A stretch of 64,000 nucleotides of DNA from Pilatotrama ljubarskyi (GCA_022385805.1 MU277681.1:258160-322159), one strand, 5' to 3'; counted from the stretch's first letter, positions 11,897-23,767 are shown. The notes: generated by a model not told the origin, from the sequence alone. Translations and numbers: made by a program.

Positions 11897-14009
11897 GGCT
11901 GCGGTCTGCCTGAGAGCCGGAGGGGGAGGAGGAAGGGGAGGACGAGGGGCGGAGGAGGGGGCAGGGGAGGGGGAGATGGAGGAAGGAAGGAGAGCTGTCC
12001 GTGGGCGGTGAGACCTGTCTGGGACTGAGGGTGCAGAGCGGCAAAGTATACTTGTGCTGGGCGTCTACGAGCGCCTGATGATCAACTGTCCAACCACCGC
12101 TTCGATCACTCCCAACGCTTCCAATTCCCTCGCTCATATCTATATCCTGCACTCGCACTCGCACATTCTACAGCTGAGCCAGCATTGCACATAATTGCAC
12201 GGGCGGGCGACGCCACGGATGCGGGTGTGTCTCGAGAGTGCATGCAGCTCGCATGAATGTGGCCAGATCCGTCGTACGAACGCCGAGTGTGCATTTGCGC
12301 TCGATCTGACAGCGTTCCGGCCGTCTGCGCCCCCAACCTTGTCCGCCCGCATCGCCCCTGGGACCATCCAATCGCTCACGCCGTGCATCACTCTGACAGC
12401 CCAGGCCGTGTTCTGCCATACCTTCGTCCTATGAACCGCGACCGTAGATCACGAACACCGTGCCATCGACATCGCCCGCGTCCCTCGTCACAAGCCCCGT
12501 CAGCACCGTCATCGTCGCGCGGGTCACCCTCGACACCATCCGGTATGTGTCCCATCCCACCGCCCCGCTCACATCCCGTATCCCGTCTTCTCGTCTTCTC
12601 GACGTATCTCTGCGATGCCATGGCAAAGAGGCACCCGGCGCTGAGGTGGGTACCCACCTGCCACATGCATATGCCTATCGACACCATTGACTACCGTCAG
12701 CGCCGTCCACCCGTTCAGCATACAGTATCATGCAGCCGACCACACACGGACTTCGTTTCTCATGCGCGCCCCCTCCGGAACTCCCGGTCTCCGCGGCGCG
12801 GCGCGGTCTGAATTGAGCGCAGCGTGGGCGCTTAGCCTCTCTTCCTCTTCTTGTCCTGTTCTCCCTTCCGGCCCTTTCGCTCATCAAATATGCGCAGGAT
12901 TCGCTGCAAAGATCCCCGGATTCTGTGCCTGAGAGGCTTGATCACGGCCGGCCGCTCATGGAGCCCCGCCCAGAGTCGGGGGCGCCACCACCCGGCCGAG
13001 TGCATACAGACCTTCATCGGGTTCTGGCGATCGAATTCGCTCGACGTCCAATGGATGGGCCTGGCGACGCGTATATATACGATCGCCAAGAACGCCAGGA
13101 CCGACGTCGGCGTCCTTGTGCGTTCCTGGCCCGGATCTGGAGAGCACTGTAGGACGCCGGGCGACTTCCGACTGAATGCGGGGATGCGACTTCCTGGCCA
13201 TGGAGAGAGGTCATTAGATGGCAAGTACCGTGACTTCGGGAGGTAGGATGGCCTACATCATGCATGTACCTGTGAATGGCCAACGGGCTCGCGAAGGCCG
13301 TGGATGGGATTGGCATCTGCCTTCGAAGTCTGAAGTGTACTTCCTTCATGATCTTCGGGCCACACCGGTACTTATAGGACATGAGCTACTGAGATATGCT
13401 GCTACAGTACTTTGCCGCACGTACGTCGGCATGTATTAACACGAAATGGGCCTTCCTCTGCCCTGTAGGAGCAGGCATATGCTTGACCGCCATTGTGAGG
13501 CTATACATCGTCGTCTTTACATAGCTGGGCTGTAGCTTGAGCTTGTGAGATGATGCACATTATGATGCAGCAAAGACATGTTCATCCGACGTTCGTCGTC
13601 TTCTCGTGCGATAACCAAGTGGTCGAAGAGCGTCAGCGTCAGGTGCCCTTCGCACGGACGGCTCGTTAACATTGACCACGACCACTATCTATCTGTACTT
13701 GCTACAAACTCCACGGCCGACCCAGTCTATAAGCATCAGGCGCAGGGCTCTGCTATCTACACGGTACCGAGACGTGCGGGATCGCAGTGACGATCCGCCC
13801 CCGACTCGCTGTACGCAAGCGAAACATTCACCGCAAGTGCCTGCGTGGTCCTCGACAGATCCTTCAGAATCCTGACCATCGCCCCTCCAGCTCAGCGCAC
13901 GTCCACTTCTCAGCGCTCACTTTTAGCGGCAGCTGCACCCCGCTCGAGCATCCCCAACACCAGCTCAAGCACAACTCACCACAGGCTCCTCAGGGCCCTT
14001 CACAGCAGC
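11897..14009. other. Intergenic region with one weak coding candidate
   Basis: About 2.1 kb upstream of both the minus-strand membrane protein and the plus-strand macro-domain gene. The only protein-like signal is the minus-strand frame at 12832-13224 described separately. A plus-strand stretch at 12460-12545 followed by GTATGT looks exon-like but cannot be linked to anything. Confidence 0.4.
12832..13224 (-). CDS. Possible last exon of an unrecognised gene
   Basis: Open frame of 131 codons on the minus strand. Its C-terminal half reads like real protein: a Trp-rich patch near AGWWRPRLWAG, then RPAVIKPLRHRIRGSL, then RILRIFDERKGRK, ending in a very basic tail and a stop at 12832. The upstream part of the frame is less convincing. 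I cannot assign it to a family and could not find its 5' exons. It may equally be a chance open frame. Confidence 0.27.
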   Translation of the reverse strand: MPSNDLSPWPGSRIPAFSRKSPGVLQCSPDPGQERTRTPTSVLAFLAIVYIRVARPIHWTSSEFDRQNPMKVCMHSAGWWRPRLWAGLHERPAVIKPLRHRIRGSLQRILRIFDERKGRKGEQDKKRKRG

Positions 14010-14875
14010 ATGTCCTGGTCTCAACCCCAGCAGCAGAACCGGCCGCCCGACCACGCACTCCCCCCACCCGACCCCTCCGTCCTCCCCGAATTCGTCCTCA
14101 TCGCCCCGCCCCCGCGCAAGTCCCCAGAACCACCCAAGCCGTCCACATCGTTGTGCGAAGCATGGCGCGCGGCGCTCGCGGACCTGCCCGCCCCCGAGGT
14201 CGCCGCGCGCTTCGCGGTGAAGGAGGCGCGGCTCGACCCTGGGGCGGTCGCGCGCGAGTTTGGGCCGTGCGCGTGCGTGGTGTCGCCCGCGAACGCGTTC
14301 GGGATCATGGACGGCGGGTGGGTCGTGCACACGCCCCAAACCCCTCACAGCACGATAAGCTCACCACGTCCCGCGCGGCGTGCCGTAGATACGACATGGC
14401 GCTCTCGACGGCGTTCAATGTCGACGGCGACACCTGGGCGCTGACGAACCACGTCCAGGACGCGCTCCGGGAGCGGCACCGCGGGTACCTCCCTCCGGGC
14501 TCGTGCGAGCTCGTCCCGCTCTCCCCCGCGCTGACTGCGTCGAACGCCCTCGAGTGCACCGTCCTCGCGGTCGTGCCGACCATGCGCGTGCCAGAGGACG
14601 TGTCGTGGAACGTCGACCTCGTGTACGAGTGCACGTGGAACCTCCTCAGCGCGCTCTGGCGGTGGAACAGGGGCGAGCGGCCGGAGGGGGCGCAGCGGGT
14701 GGAGAGGGTGCTGATGACGGGCTTGGGCACGGGGTGGGGGCGGATCGGGTATGAGCGGTGTGCGAGGCAGATGGTCCTGGCGGCGTTGAACTTTGCGAGG
14801 GGGTGGGGAGAGAGACCTAGGTGGGACGATGTGGAGGGGAGGGTGGAGGAGATCGCTCGCACGAGGAGGTTGTAG
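14010..14875 (+). CDS. Stand-alone macro-domain protein
   Basis: Two exons (14010-14317 and 14389-14875) give 264 residues. After a Pro-rich N-terminus of about 35 residues comes a macro-domain fold with the conserved nucleotide-binding stretch VVSPANAFGIMDGGYD, split by the intron inside the second Gly of the DGG motif. The C-terminal part has LMTGLGTGWGRIGYERCARQM, which matches the glycine-rich phosphate loop and following helix of macro domains. Macro domains bind ADP-ribose or its derivatives, and many remove it from proteins or from O-acetyl-ADP-ribose. Whether this one is catalytic cannot be told from sequence alone. It has no second domain. The start at 14010 is the first ATG in frame that leaves the domain intact. 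Confidence 0.85.
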
Positions 14876-15406
14876 CGTTGTGTCGCTAAATCCTGGTGCT
14901 TGCCCGCCCTATTTCTTCTACACGAATCCCTAGGCTAAAACCTGAATATAACGTACCTTGGAGTCTCTCACATATTCCGCGCATTCAGGCACTGATCATG
15001 AGGCGCGTGCCAGTACTGAGGACTTGAGCTATCGATCCGTTCCATGAAGCGACCTATGCTTTTCGCAGCACTCACCAGTCATGTGAGGCTCCAGCCGTTC
15101 ACGCGCACGCCCGAGTCAAGCGTCAAGAGAACTCGTAGACAGCCTCTGAAGTGAAAATGGGTAACATGGGGTACAGAGGTAAGCTTAACTGTACACAGCA
15201 CAACACCAGAAAGGTCACAGCAGGCGGGCGGCGCGGTGAGGAGGTCGGCACGTGCGTCACGCCAATGTCACGGCCTTACAGTGCGCGCTGTCACACGACG
15301 CGAGACGCGAAACGCGATGGACTTGCAGCCACGACTTGGTAGCCGCGCCTCGAGTTTGCTCCACGACCAACTTCTCCATCGCATACAGCACCAACTCGAT
15401 ACTGCC

Positions 15407-17812
15407 ATGGCTGAAGCAAGTGCACAACTTGAGACAGAGATTAAACAGAAGTTCGGCGAAGACCTTGATAGCAACCTCCTAGCAGAATGTACGCCCTCGA
15501 GTCTCGAGTCCCGCGTCTTCGCCGTCCTAAGTTGCGCATGCACGCGATGTACTCACGCGTCTCTAGGTGTCAAGCTCTGCCAGATGCACAACCTCTCCGG
15601 AGAAGACCTCTTCTACAAGTGGGAAGCCGTTCGCTTCAAGCGCGGGCCCTCCCAGTTCACCCTCAAGGACGTGGCCGAAGTGAAGGCTAAGATCCACCGC
15701 GACCTCGTCAAGGCGAACGTAGCCAAGAAGTTCGCGAGAGGAAACCTCACGGGGCCGCAGTCTAGACAGTTCGGCATGCCCCAAGCTCGCGGAGGGGGTA
15801 GGCCGAACCTGGGCGCCGGTGTGGGAGGGCCTGGGACACCCGCGAAGCAGGTGCGTGTGCAGGATGGGTTCGACTTGCCGAGGGCGGAGGAGTGGCGGGC
15901 CCCTGTTGCGGGCCCGAGCCGGGTCACAGTCGTGGGCCCACCTACGGACGAATCTGCGCGGAAGAAGCGTGCATGTGAGTCTCTTCCCCTCGCGAGCATC
16001 CTGGGCTGCGGGCTCAGACTCGAGACAGATCGTTACATGTATGAGAAGGTCTCGGAGCGGAGCGAAGGTACGCGTTCTGCTTCAGAAGATATCTATACCG
16101 CGGTCAAACCGAAAGTGTGATAGTCCTGGACGACCGCATCGATCACTTCGGCGAGCTCGTCAAGGCGTACTACGACATCGAAGAACTGGGAGACCCTTCC
16201 GCCGTAACTGAGGCACGCATGCCATCCTATCCGTAACACCCCCTTCACTCACCAGGTCTCCGTGTAGGAAGACACGACGGTAGTAGGCCGCATTGTCCTC
16301 GACGCCGAGTCGACGTCCTCGGGGCCCGTCAAGCTCAACGAAGCCTCGCTCATGATCGAGTCATCGCGCATGATGGGCTCCGGCGCGCGCGTGCCCCTCC
16401 GCTTTGACCCAGCAGTCAAGGTACGCCGTGGAGCGCGCAACACGGGCGGAGTGGGCCTGTTCCCCGGCGCCATCGTCGCCTTGAAGGGCAAGAACGGGGG
16501 CGGGGGGTCGTTCTTGGCGACTGAGATCCTCACCGTAAGCGCTCTGCTCCTCACATTAGTAGTGGCTAGCATGCGGCATGCTGATGATGACAATGGCGGA
16601 ATTGTAGCTCCCGCCGCTGGATTCACCATCGGAAGGGCTCGTGAAGTCCGAGAACGGCGACACGAGCTTCTCGATGTACGTCGCGTGCGGGCCCTTCACG
16701 CCAGACGCGGACCTCGCGTATCACCCCCTCCAGACCCTCATTGCCAAGCTCAAGACTGCCAAACCTGCTGTTGTCCTGCTCGTAAGTCCGATATCTCCCA
16801 TCCTTTCCTGACTGCTCGTCGAACAAACGTGAACGGAGCCCACTTAACGCAAACGTCCAGATCGGTCCTTTCATCGACGCCTCTCACCCCTCCATCAAGA
16901 CCGGAGACGTCGACGCGCCGCCACGCGACATCTTCCGCACCGAGCTCGTGGACCGCCTGCGCGAGTTCCTCGACGCGTCCCCGGGGAGCGTCGTCCTCCT
17001 TGTCCCGAGCACGCGCGATATCTTGAGCGACCACGCGGTGTTCCCACAGTGTGAGCTGCCGAGGGCGTTGTGTAGCGACCCGGTAAGTATCACAGCGGTG
17101 CACCTATGTCAAGCGCCTTCTGATCCGCTTTGTCCACGCGCAGCGCATACGTCTTCTACCGAATCCGGCGAGGTTTACGATTAACGGCGTGCATATTGCA
17201 GCGAGCAGCGTCGACGTGCTCTTCCACCTCCGCAAAGAGGAGTTCTTCAAGCGCGCGGAGGTCGACCCGTTACCTGCGTCCTCGTCCTCATCGGGCTCAG
17301 ACGCGCCCGACGCAATGGCAAATCTCTGCAGGCACATCCTGCAGCAGCGCAGGTACGCTTACCCCCGCACTTCTGTGTCGATATTGAGAGAGCGCCACTG
17401 ACGCGAGCGCGTCGAGCAGCTTCTACCCGATCTTCCCCGTCCCGCTCGACCTCGCGCACGAGGTGAACCTCGACGTCACGCACTCGGACATGCTCTATCT
17501 CGCGCCGCAGGACGACAACTTCGACGACGCGGAGGGCCGGGAGGACCCCGCTCGCGCGCGCTGCGCGCCCGACGTGCTCGTCGTGCCGAGCAGGCTCAAG
17601 CACTTCTCCAAGGTACGCGCGTATGACTGGCCCTGGAATGTGAGTTTAGCTGACCATGCTGACTGGTTCGCCAGACGGTGGACAGTACAGTCGCAGTGAA
17701 CCCGTCGTTTCTGACAAAGGCAACATATGCGGTGCTTGAATATGCGGGACACACGACCCCCGGGCCTGCGAAGGATCGGATGACGGTGGAGATACGGAGA
17801 TTGGAGGGATGA
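15407..17812 (+). CDS. POL12: DNA polymerase alpha-primase subunit B (Pol12/POLA2)
   Basis: This is the regulatory B subunit that tethers the DNA polymerase alpha catalytic subunit in the primosome at replication origins and forks. Ten exons (15407-15488, 15567-15974, 16029-16067, 16124-16203, 16268-16534, 16608-16781, 16861-17082, 17144-17352, 17420-17612, 17675-17812) sum to 603 residues, close to the usual ~600. The N-terminal helical domain contains the conserved GEDLFYKWEA. The OB-fold region has VVGRIVLDAES and LFPGAIVALKGKN. The inactive phosphoesterase domain has MYVACGPFTP, VVLLIGPFID, LLVPSTRDI and the terminal region with SFYPIFPVP and LVVPSRLKHF. I chose the ATG at 15407 because it begins directly at the helical domain; an in-frame ATG at 15317 would add 30 residues. 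Confidence 0.93.
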
Positions 17813-18210
17813 TGTCTACGCTCTTTTCCCGAAGTTTGCAGTCGTGAGGAATTTGATTTTGGGATGCTCGCTTGTACTTAGCCGTAATATCGTCAGGATA
17901 CACTTGAGAATGCCATGATGTAATAAATGTCGCGTTTTGCTTCCGTATGTAGGTCCCTTTCACGTGGTTTCTGAAGACTCGTCGAGATCGTGGAACAAGA
18001 ACAAGAAAAGCGGCACGCTGGCTCAAGGAAGGCGCGACCGTCAACCTATGGAATATCCAAGGAATGTCGTGCACTTGATTGTTTGGGGTTGTGGGAGCCC
18101 TGAACATGCACATGAGGCCTCGGTCTCACGGGCCCGACATTTCATAGTGAGTCCGACGAACGACTCAGCTTGTGGCCTCCGCGTCAGCCCCAATCTCTCG
18201 TCTGCCCACC
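17813..18210. other. Intergenic region, no gene seen
   Basis: About 400 bp between the POLA2 stop and the start of the SF3B3 pseudogene. It presumably contains the POLA2 terminator and the old promoter of the pseudogene. I see no distinct motif. Confidence 0.5.
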
Positions 18211-21200
18211 ATGCACCTCTACAACTTGACCGTGCAACCGCCCACGGCGATAACAGACGCCATCGTCGGCAACTTCTCCGGGACGCGGCAGCAGGAAATC
18301 GTCGTGTCGCGCGGAACGAGGCTCGAGCTCCTCCGTCTCGACGCCCAGACGGGCAAATTGTCGATTGTCGTTGCGAGCGACGTCTTCGGGTCTCGCCGCT
18401 CCCTCAACGCCTTCCGACTCACGGGCGGGTCCAAAAATAAGTACATTTCAGGCTCAGTAGTAGTGCGCCGGCGTGCTCACTGGGCGAGGCGTTTCTTCTC
18501 TAGACTACGTTGTCGTCGGTTCGGACTCGGGAGGCATCGTGATCCTCGAGTACGCTCCGCAGACGAGCAGCTTCGTGAAGGTCCACCAGGAAACGTACGG
18601 AAAGTCGGGCGCGAGGCGGATCGTACCTGGCCAGTTTTTGGCCACAGACCCCAAGGGCCGTGCGCTGATGATCGCCGCGATCGAGAAGGCGAAGCTGGTG
18701 TACATCCTGAACCGCGACGCTGCGGCCAAGCTCACTAGTACTGTCTCCTCTCCCCTCGAAGCGCACAAGGCGAACGCGATTATCCACCACATAGTCGGTC
18801 TCGATGTCGGCTTTGGTAATCCCACGTTTGCGGCGCTCGAGGTTGACTACACTGAGTCGGCACAAGATGCAACCGTGAGGCCTTCAATAATGCGCAGAAG
18901 GTACGGAGAACTCGGTGTTCCGTCATCCTGTAAGGTATAGATGGTGACAAGGTCTGGCAGATGCTTACCTACTACGAGTTGGATCTCGGCCTCAACCATG
19001 TCGTGCGCAAGTGGAGCGAGCCCACTGACCCCCATGCCAACCTGCGCGTCCAAGTTCCAGGAGGACAAGCGGCATCCGGATGACCGCTGCGATGGACCGT
19101 CTGGGGTGTTGGTGTGCTGCGAGGATCATGTCATCTATCGGCATATGGGCGCTCCTCAGCATCGAGTACCGATCCCTCGTGGCAATTACCCTTTTCAGGA
19201 CGAAGAACGCGGCCTGTTGATCACTGCAGCAGTCATGCACAAGATGAAGGTATGTCGCTCCGTCTTCGAAGTCGCTTCTGCTCCGTGATGTTCACGATGC
19301 GGCTCTCTAGGGTACCTTCTTCTTCCTTCTGCAATCCGAAGAGGGCGAAGTATACAAGGTCACGATCGAACACGACGAGCAAGAGGTCAAAGCCCTCAAG
19401 ATCAAGTACTTTGATACAGTCCCTGTTGCCTCTAGCCTGTGTATACTAAAGTCTGGTTTCCTCTTTGTTGCAGCGGAACTTGGGAACCATTGCGTGCGCA
19501 TTCGCTCTCTTGACGCCTAAGACTTAACGTTTTGGATAGCCACCTCTATCAATTGCTGAAGCTGGGCGACGAGGACGAAGAACAGGAACACTCGTCAACC
19601 GATTGTCCATTATTCGGTATGGAAGATTCCAAGCCGCCCTTGCCTCGCGTCCTCTTCCGCCCTCGCGCCTTGGAGAACCTCTCTCTCGTGGATGAACTGG
19701 AGTCGTTAAAATCGTCGACTGCAAGGTCCTGAATTCACTACCGAACTCAGGTACGCAGCAGGCCTTCGCTGCTTGCGGGCGCGGGCCCCGAAGCACATTC
19801 CGAATCCTGCGACACGGCTTGGAGGTCGAGGAAACGATCAATTTTGATCTACGGGGGATTCCGACTTCAGTGTGGACGACAACTTGAAAGTTGAGAGAAG
19901 AAGGTGAGTCGCTCGACTTCTCATAAGTACCCTCGGCACGCTGAGAGGACCCTGTTACATGCCAATTCGACGCTTACATCGTTCTGTCGTTCATCAATGG
20001 CATTTTGGTGCTCTCCATCGGTGAGACGATAACCGACGCTGAGGACTCTGGATTCCTGACCACGTCCCCGACCATCGCCGTTCAGCAAATCGGAGTGGAT
20101 GGGTTGCTCCAGGTTCACCCTTGCGGTATACGTCACATTCTGGCGGACAAGCGTGTGAACGAGTGGCGGGCTCCTGATGACAAGACGATCGTGAATGCGA
20201 CCACGAACAAGCGGCAGGTCGTCGTAGCGCTGAGCAGCGGCGAACTGGCGTACGTCCAACTTGACCTTGAAGGCCAGTTGCATGAGTTTCAAGACCGCAG
20301 GGCGATGGGGAGCACTATACTATCGCTCAGCATTGCTGAAGTACCGGAGGGGAGGCAACGAACGCCGTATCTTGTGAGTCATCCTTCCATGCCTGACCCG
20401 TGAGTCCGCTCATGTCCCATGTCAGGCCGTTGGGTGCGAGGATCAGACGGTGCGCATTGTCTCGCTGGCCCCGGAGAACACGCTCGAGGTCATAAGTTTA
20501 CAAGCGTTGACCGCTCCGCCTTCGTCGATCTGCATTGCCGAGATCCTTGACACGAGCCTGAACCGAGTGCAGCCTACTACTTTTGTCAACATAGGGCTTC
20601 GGAATGGTGTACTACTTCGTACTGTTCTTGATTCGGCCAGTGGCCAACTGACGGACACGCCCGCTCAAGGTCTGTCGTATACCCTTGGTCCAAGTGTTGT
20701 ACCTGAGACTCGTCTAGGTTCTTGGGCACTCGGGCTGTCAAGCTCATCCGCGTGGTTGTGAACGATAGTCCCGCGGTCCTAGCGCAATCATCGCGAACTT
20801 GGCTCAACTATACCCATCAAAAAATTATGCACTTCACGCCTCTCATCTATGAGAACCTCGACTTCGCTTGGACGTTCTCCGCCGAGCTACTTCCCAACGG
20901 TTTTATCGAAATATCGTGGGGCATCCTGCGGTGCGTCTCTTACATCTAAAGGCTGCATGATCACTCAAAGCCTGTTCCACGTCTCAAAATTGGGCGTCGC
21001 GGCTGGTGACCGATTCGGCAACGTCGTTGTCAACCGCCTGGACCCCAAGGTATCTGACCAAGTCGACGACGACCCTGTCCGTACAGGAATCCTGCAAGAG
21101 AAAAGGGTCCCCATGGGTGCGCCACATAAGACAAGTCTGACCGCCCACTTCCACATCGGTGATATCGTCACCAGTCTCAACAAGGTGTCGATGGTGACCG

Positions 21201-21520
21201 GCGCGCTGGACGTGATAGTCTATACCGGTCTTCACGGGACCGTCGGAGCCCTTGTGCCGTTGCTTTCCAAGGAGGACGTCGACTTCATCTCCACCCTCGA
21301 GCAGCACCTGAGGGCGGAGCAGCTCAGTCTGGTCGGCCGAGACCACCTTGCGTGGCGAGGCTACTACATCCCTGTGAAAGCAGTCACGGACGGCGATCTC
21401 TGCGAGATGTTCGGTCGACTTCCGCCGCATCGGCAGAGCGCCATTGCATTCGAGCTAGATAGGACCGTCGGAGAGGTCCTCAAGAAGTTGGCACAGCTCC
21501 GGGTCATAGCTGTCGGGTGA
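18211..21520 (+). pseudogene. RSE1: Decayed SF3B3/Rse1 (SF3b130) pseudogene
   Basis: SF3B3 is the WD-like beta-propeller scaffold of the U2 snRNP SF3b complex, normally about 1200 residues. Here the start (MHLYNLTVQPPTAIT) and many blocks are easily recognised: [61 protein letters not shown], and the C-terminus with RDHLAWRGYYIPVKAV and TVGEVLKKLAQLRV. It cannot make the protein. The first intron donor reads ATAAGT where GTAAGT is expected (18437). A base is missing near 18875. The frame is lost again near 19080. A TGA sits in frame at 19885-19887. About 240 codons are missing near 20930-20990, between the end of the central part and VAAGDRFGN. An intact copy should exist elsewhere, since the gene is essential. 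Confidence 0.87.
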
Positions 21521-21723
21521 TAGATGTGTACTGCGACCTTCCGGCGCATGCTTGTACCCTCGTTTCGTTCTTGATCAGCAACTATCGACTGCGTTGTTCG
21601 CCGCGACGCTCCAGACGGGTGGTTCAATTGTGATCTTTCAAGTACCCCTCTGCCCGGGGTGTTGTTAAGAAACCGAGGTATCTTAAGTTCAAGTGCACGG
21701 TGTGATGAAGTTGACTCCTGAGC

Positions 21724-21900
21724 CTCAGTCCTCGGCCCGGGAATCGGCAAGCTCGAATGGAGCTCGCTATCCGCGCGACGTACTACTCCGCCTACTAGCG
21801 AAGGCAGTTTGGAACCGCACCTCGTGAGTATCCCTTCTATGCGGGCAAGCACCTGCTTGATCATCGGGGCGTCGACACTGCTCTCAAGCTACTAGAAGAG
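21724..21900 (-). pseudogene. Degenerate copy of the 3' end of the CLYBL-like gene
   Basis: This stretch aligns by eye with 26150-26335, the last intron and neighbouring exons of the citrate-lyase-beta-like gene. Shared words include AACCGCACCTCGTGAGTA and CACCTGCTTGATCATCGGGG, with GCTATCCGC just to the left. The copy keeps the last intron, so it arose from DNA and not from mRNA. It has several insertions and deletions and no upstream exons that I can find. It lies in the same orientation as the intact gene, about 4.4 kb away. Confidence 0.75.
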
Positions 21901-22626
21901 CCCGACCGTGCCAAGTTGTGTCGAGGTCGCGGCCCGTACGCTGGCAGTATCATCTGAAGCGTTATAAGATACACAGATGTGCCAGTGAGCTTCCTCCGAT
22001 AATGCAAGAACGCCCACCGGATGGTGTCGGCTTCCTTGCTCCACATCAGCTACGATCAGAGATTGCACTCCGAAAGCCTGCCACTCTCGATACGTCAACG
22101 ACTTAAGGCTACCCGGTGATTCGCTGAGTGTCCGAAGACGTACGAATCCTCCTACTATGCAGGATAGCGTACGCCGACTGAGCAAAAGTCAATTCCAGGT
22201 GACTAGGCGAAACAAGGACCATCGTACAACGTATCAGTCGTTTCAGCGGCCGTCCGTCGAGATGAGAGCATATTCATGGTATATCTATAGACAGCCAGGG
22301 CTACTATAGTACAGCTGTTTGCAAAATCATTGGACAGTAACTCCGATTGACGCGCCGCGCCCAATTTGCGCAAAAGACGCAAAACGCGCGGAGAGCTCAG
22401 ACTGAGATTCAGAGGACCTCGTCGGTGCTCCCTCAGTGGCTCAAAAGCGGTATACTCGCGTATATATGCTGCTATGTGCTATAACCGCCTTCCTGTACAT
22501 TTTCCTTGGACAGAGGACACGAATACGAATGCTTTGAGAATCACGGTTTGGGCGCCTAATTGACAGCTCAGCGGGCGCCTAAGAGGAAGCTGGCACCAGT
22601 GCAGACCAGTGCCACCTCGAGCGTTC

Positions 22627-22675
22627 TGTATGAGGCCGGTTTCTGGACATTACAGCGCGGTTTGGGCCCTAGCAC
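22627..22675 (+). repeat. Direct repeat, copy 1
   Basis: A 49-bp unit beginning TGTATGAGGCCGG and ending GGGCCCTAGCAC. A second copy with a 6-bp insertion lies at 22963-23017. Confidence 0.85.
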
Positions 22676-22962
22676 CGCTTTTCCCGCGCTATCCTGCTCG
22701 TTCACCGTCTCTCACCGCCGGTCTGCGTCCCGCCCCGCCCCGCCCCTTCAGTCCTCGCGGTGCCCCGCCCTGCCTTGTGATACCTCGTATGGCCTCAGTA
22801 AGCCCCGGAGTCTGCATTGCCTCGCGTATTCGCTTGGCCACCGTGAAACCTCATACTTCCCCGGCTGACCTGTTCGGCATTCACCCATGTAAACAGTCTG
22901 ATGGAATGCAACTCCGTCGTGATTCCCCGCCATACCCTGTCGATCCCCGTAATAAGTGCGCA

Positions 22963-23017
22963 TGTATGAGGCCGGTTTCTGGACATTACCGTGACAGCGC
23001 GGTTTGGGCCCTAGCAC
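22963..23017 (+). repeat. Direct repeat, copy 2
   Basis: Nearly identical to 22627-22675 except for an extra CGTGAC after the word GGACATTAC. It ends exactly where the hAT-like terminal repeat begins at 23018, so the transposon appears to abut or interrupt this unit. Confidence 0.85.
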
Positions 23018-23767
23018 TAGGGATGCACAAATACAATTAAATACGGCCGGTGCCCGGTATTTATTCAGTACGTATCAATACCATCGCCCCGGTCCTGGGT
23101 ACGTATTCATATTGTATTGTATGAGAAGAGTATTAGTATTCTATGCCTATGTAATTGTATTTACTCATGAACCAAATAAGTCCAAGTATTCTAAGCCCTC
23201 CCTGAGCCCTCTCTTCAGCCACTCCTTCGTTGTGAGCGAGGCAAACTCAGCCGTCAGGGCCAAACGTGCATTCGAAACAGTATGATGACATGACGAGAAT
23301 AACCACTCGCGCTCGTTACCTATGCTGACACCAGGAATGGCAAGAATGTCTCGCGCAATCCGCGAGAGCACGGTGAATGCACCGGATGCTCCTATTCTAC
23401 CAGATCAGAGATAAAATGCATAAGTACCTGCCACGCGAAAATTGCAGCCATGCACCTTCACCATTTGAGGACATCGGATCTGGTTCTGCAAGGGTACTAT
23501 ATGTGCCTTTGAGGTACTGAATACCTCGGATGAGTCGCCGGGAGGCATTCCGATTTAAGGGCTCATGCATGGGCGCTTGTGTCACATGTCCGTATTAAGA
23601 ATACGAATACATACGCCGGTATGTATTATACGGTATTGATACCCTATCGTATGGTAAGCAATAGCAGGATGTGACCTTTATGAGTACGAGACGGCATGTA
23701 CGTATTCTGTATTGTATTGGTACTCATAAAATATATTAAAACATACTCGTATTCTTGTGCAGCCCTA
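23018..23767 (-). mobile_element. hAT-family DNA transposon relic
   Basis: About 750 bp with imperfect terminal inverted repeats: left end TAGGGATGCACAAATAC (23018-23034), right end the reverse of TAGGGCTGCACAAGAATAC (to 23767). Sub-terminal words are also inverted, for example TATCAATACC on the left and GGTATTGATA on the right. Inside, on the minus strand at 23165-23371, is a remnant of the hAT transposase C-terminal dimerisation domain: LSRIARDILAIPGVS, then a WLFSS motif, then SNARLALTAE. The rest of the transposase is missing, so the element could only have moved with help from another copy. The flanks do not show a clear 8-bp target-site duplication, so an end may have been rearranged. 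The element is AT-rich compared with its surroundings. Confidence 0.82.

Larger units (their letters stand above)
21521..23017. other. Intergenic relic region with gene fragment and direct repeat
   Basis: No intact gene. It holds a broken copy of the 3' end of the citrate-lyase-like gene (near 21724-21900) and, at 22627-22675 and 22963-23017, two copies of a ~49 bp unit. A minus-strand open frame at 21892-22185 is protein-like but unrecognised. The stretch 22735-22756 is a short CCCCGCC-rich run. Confidence 0.5.
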
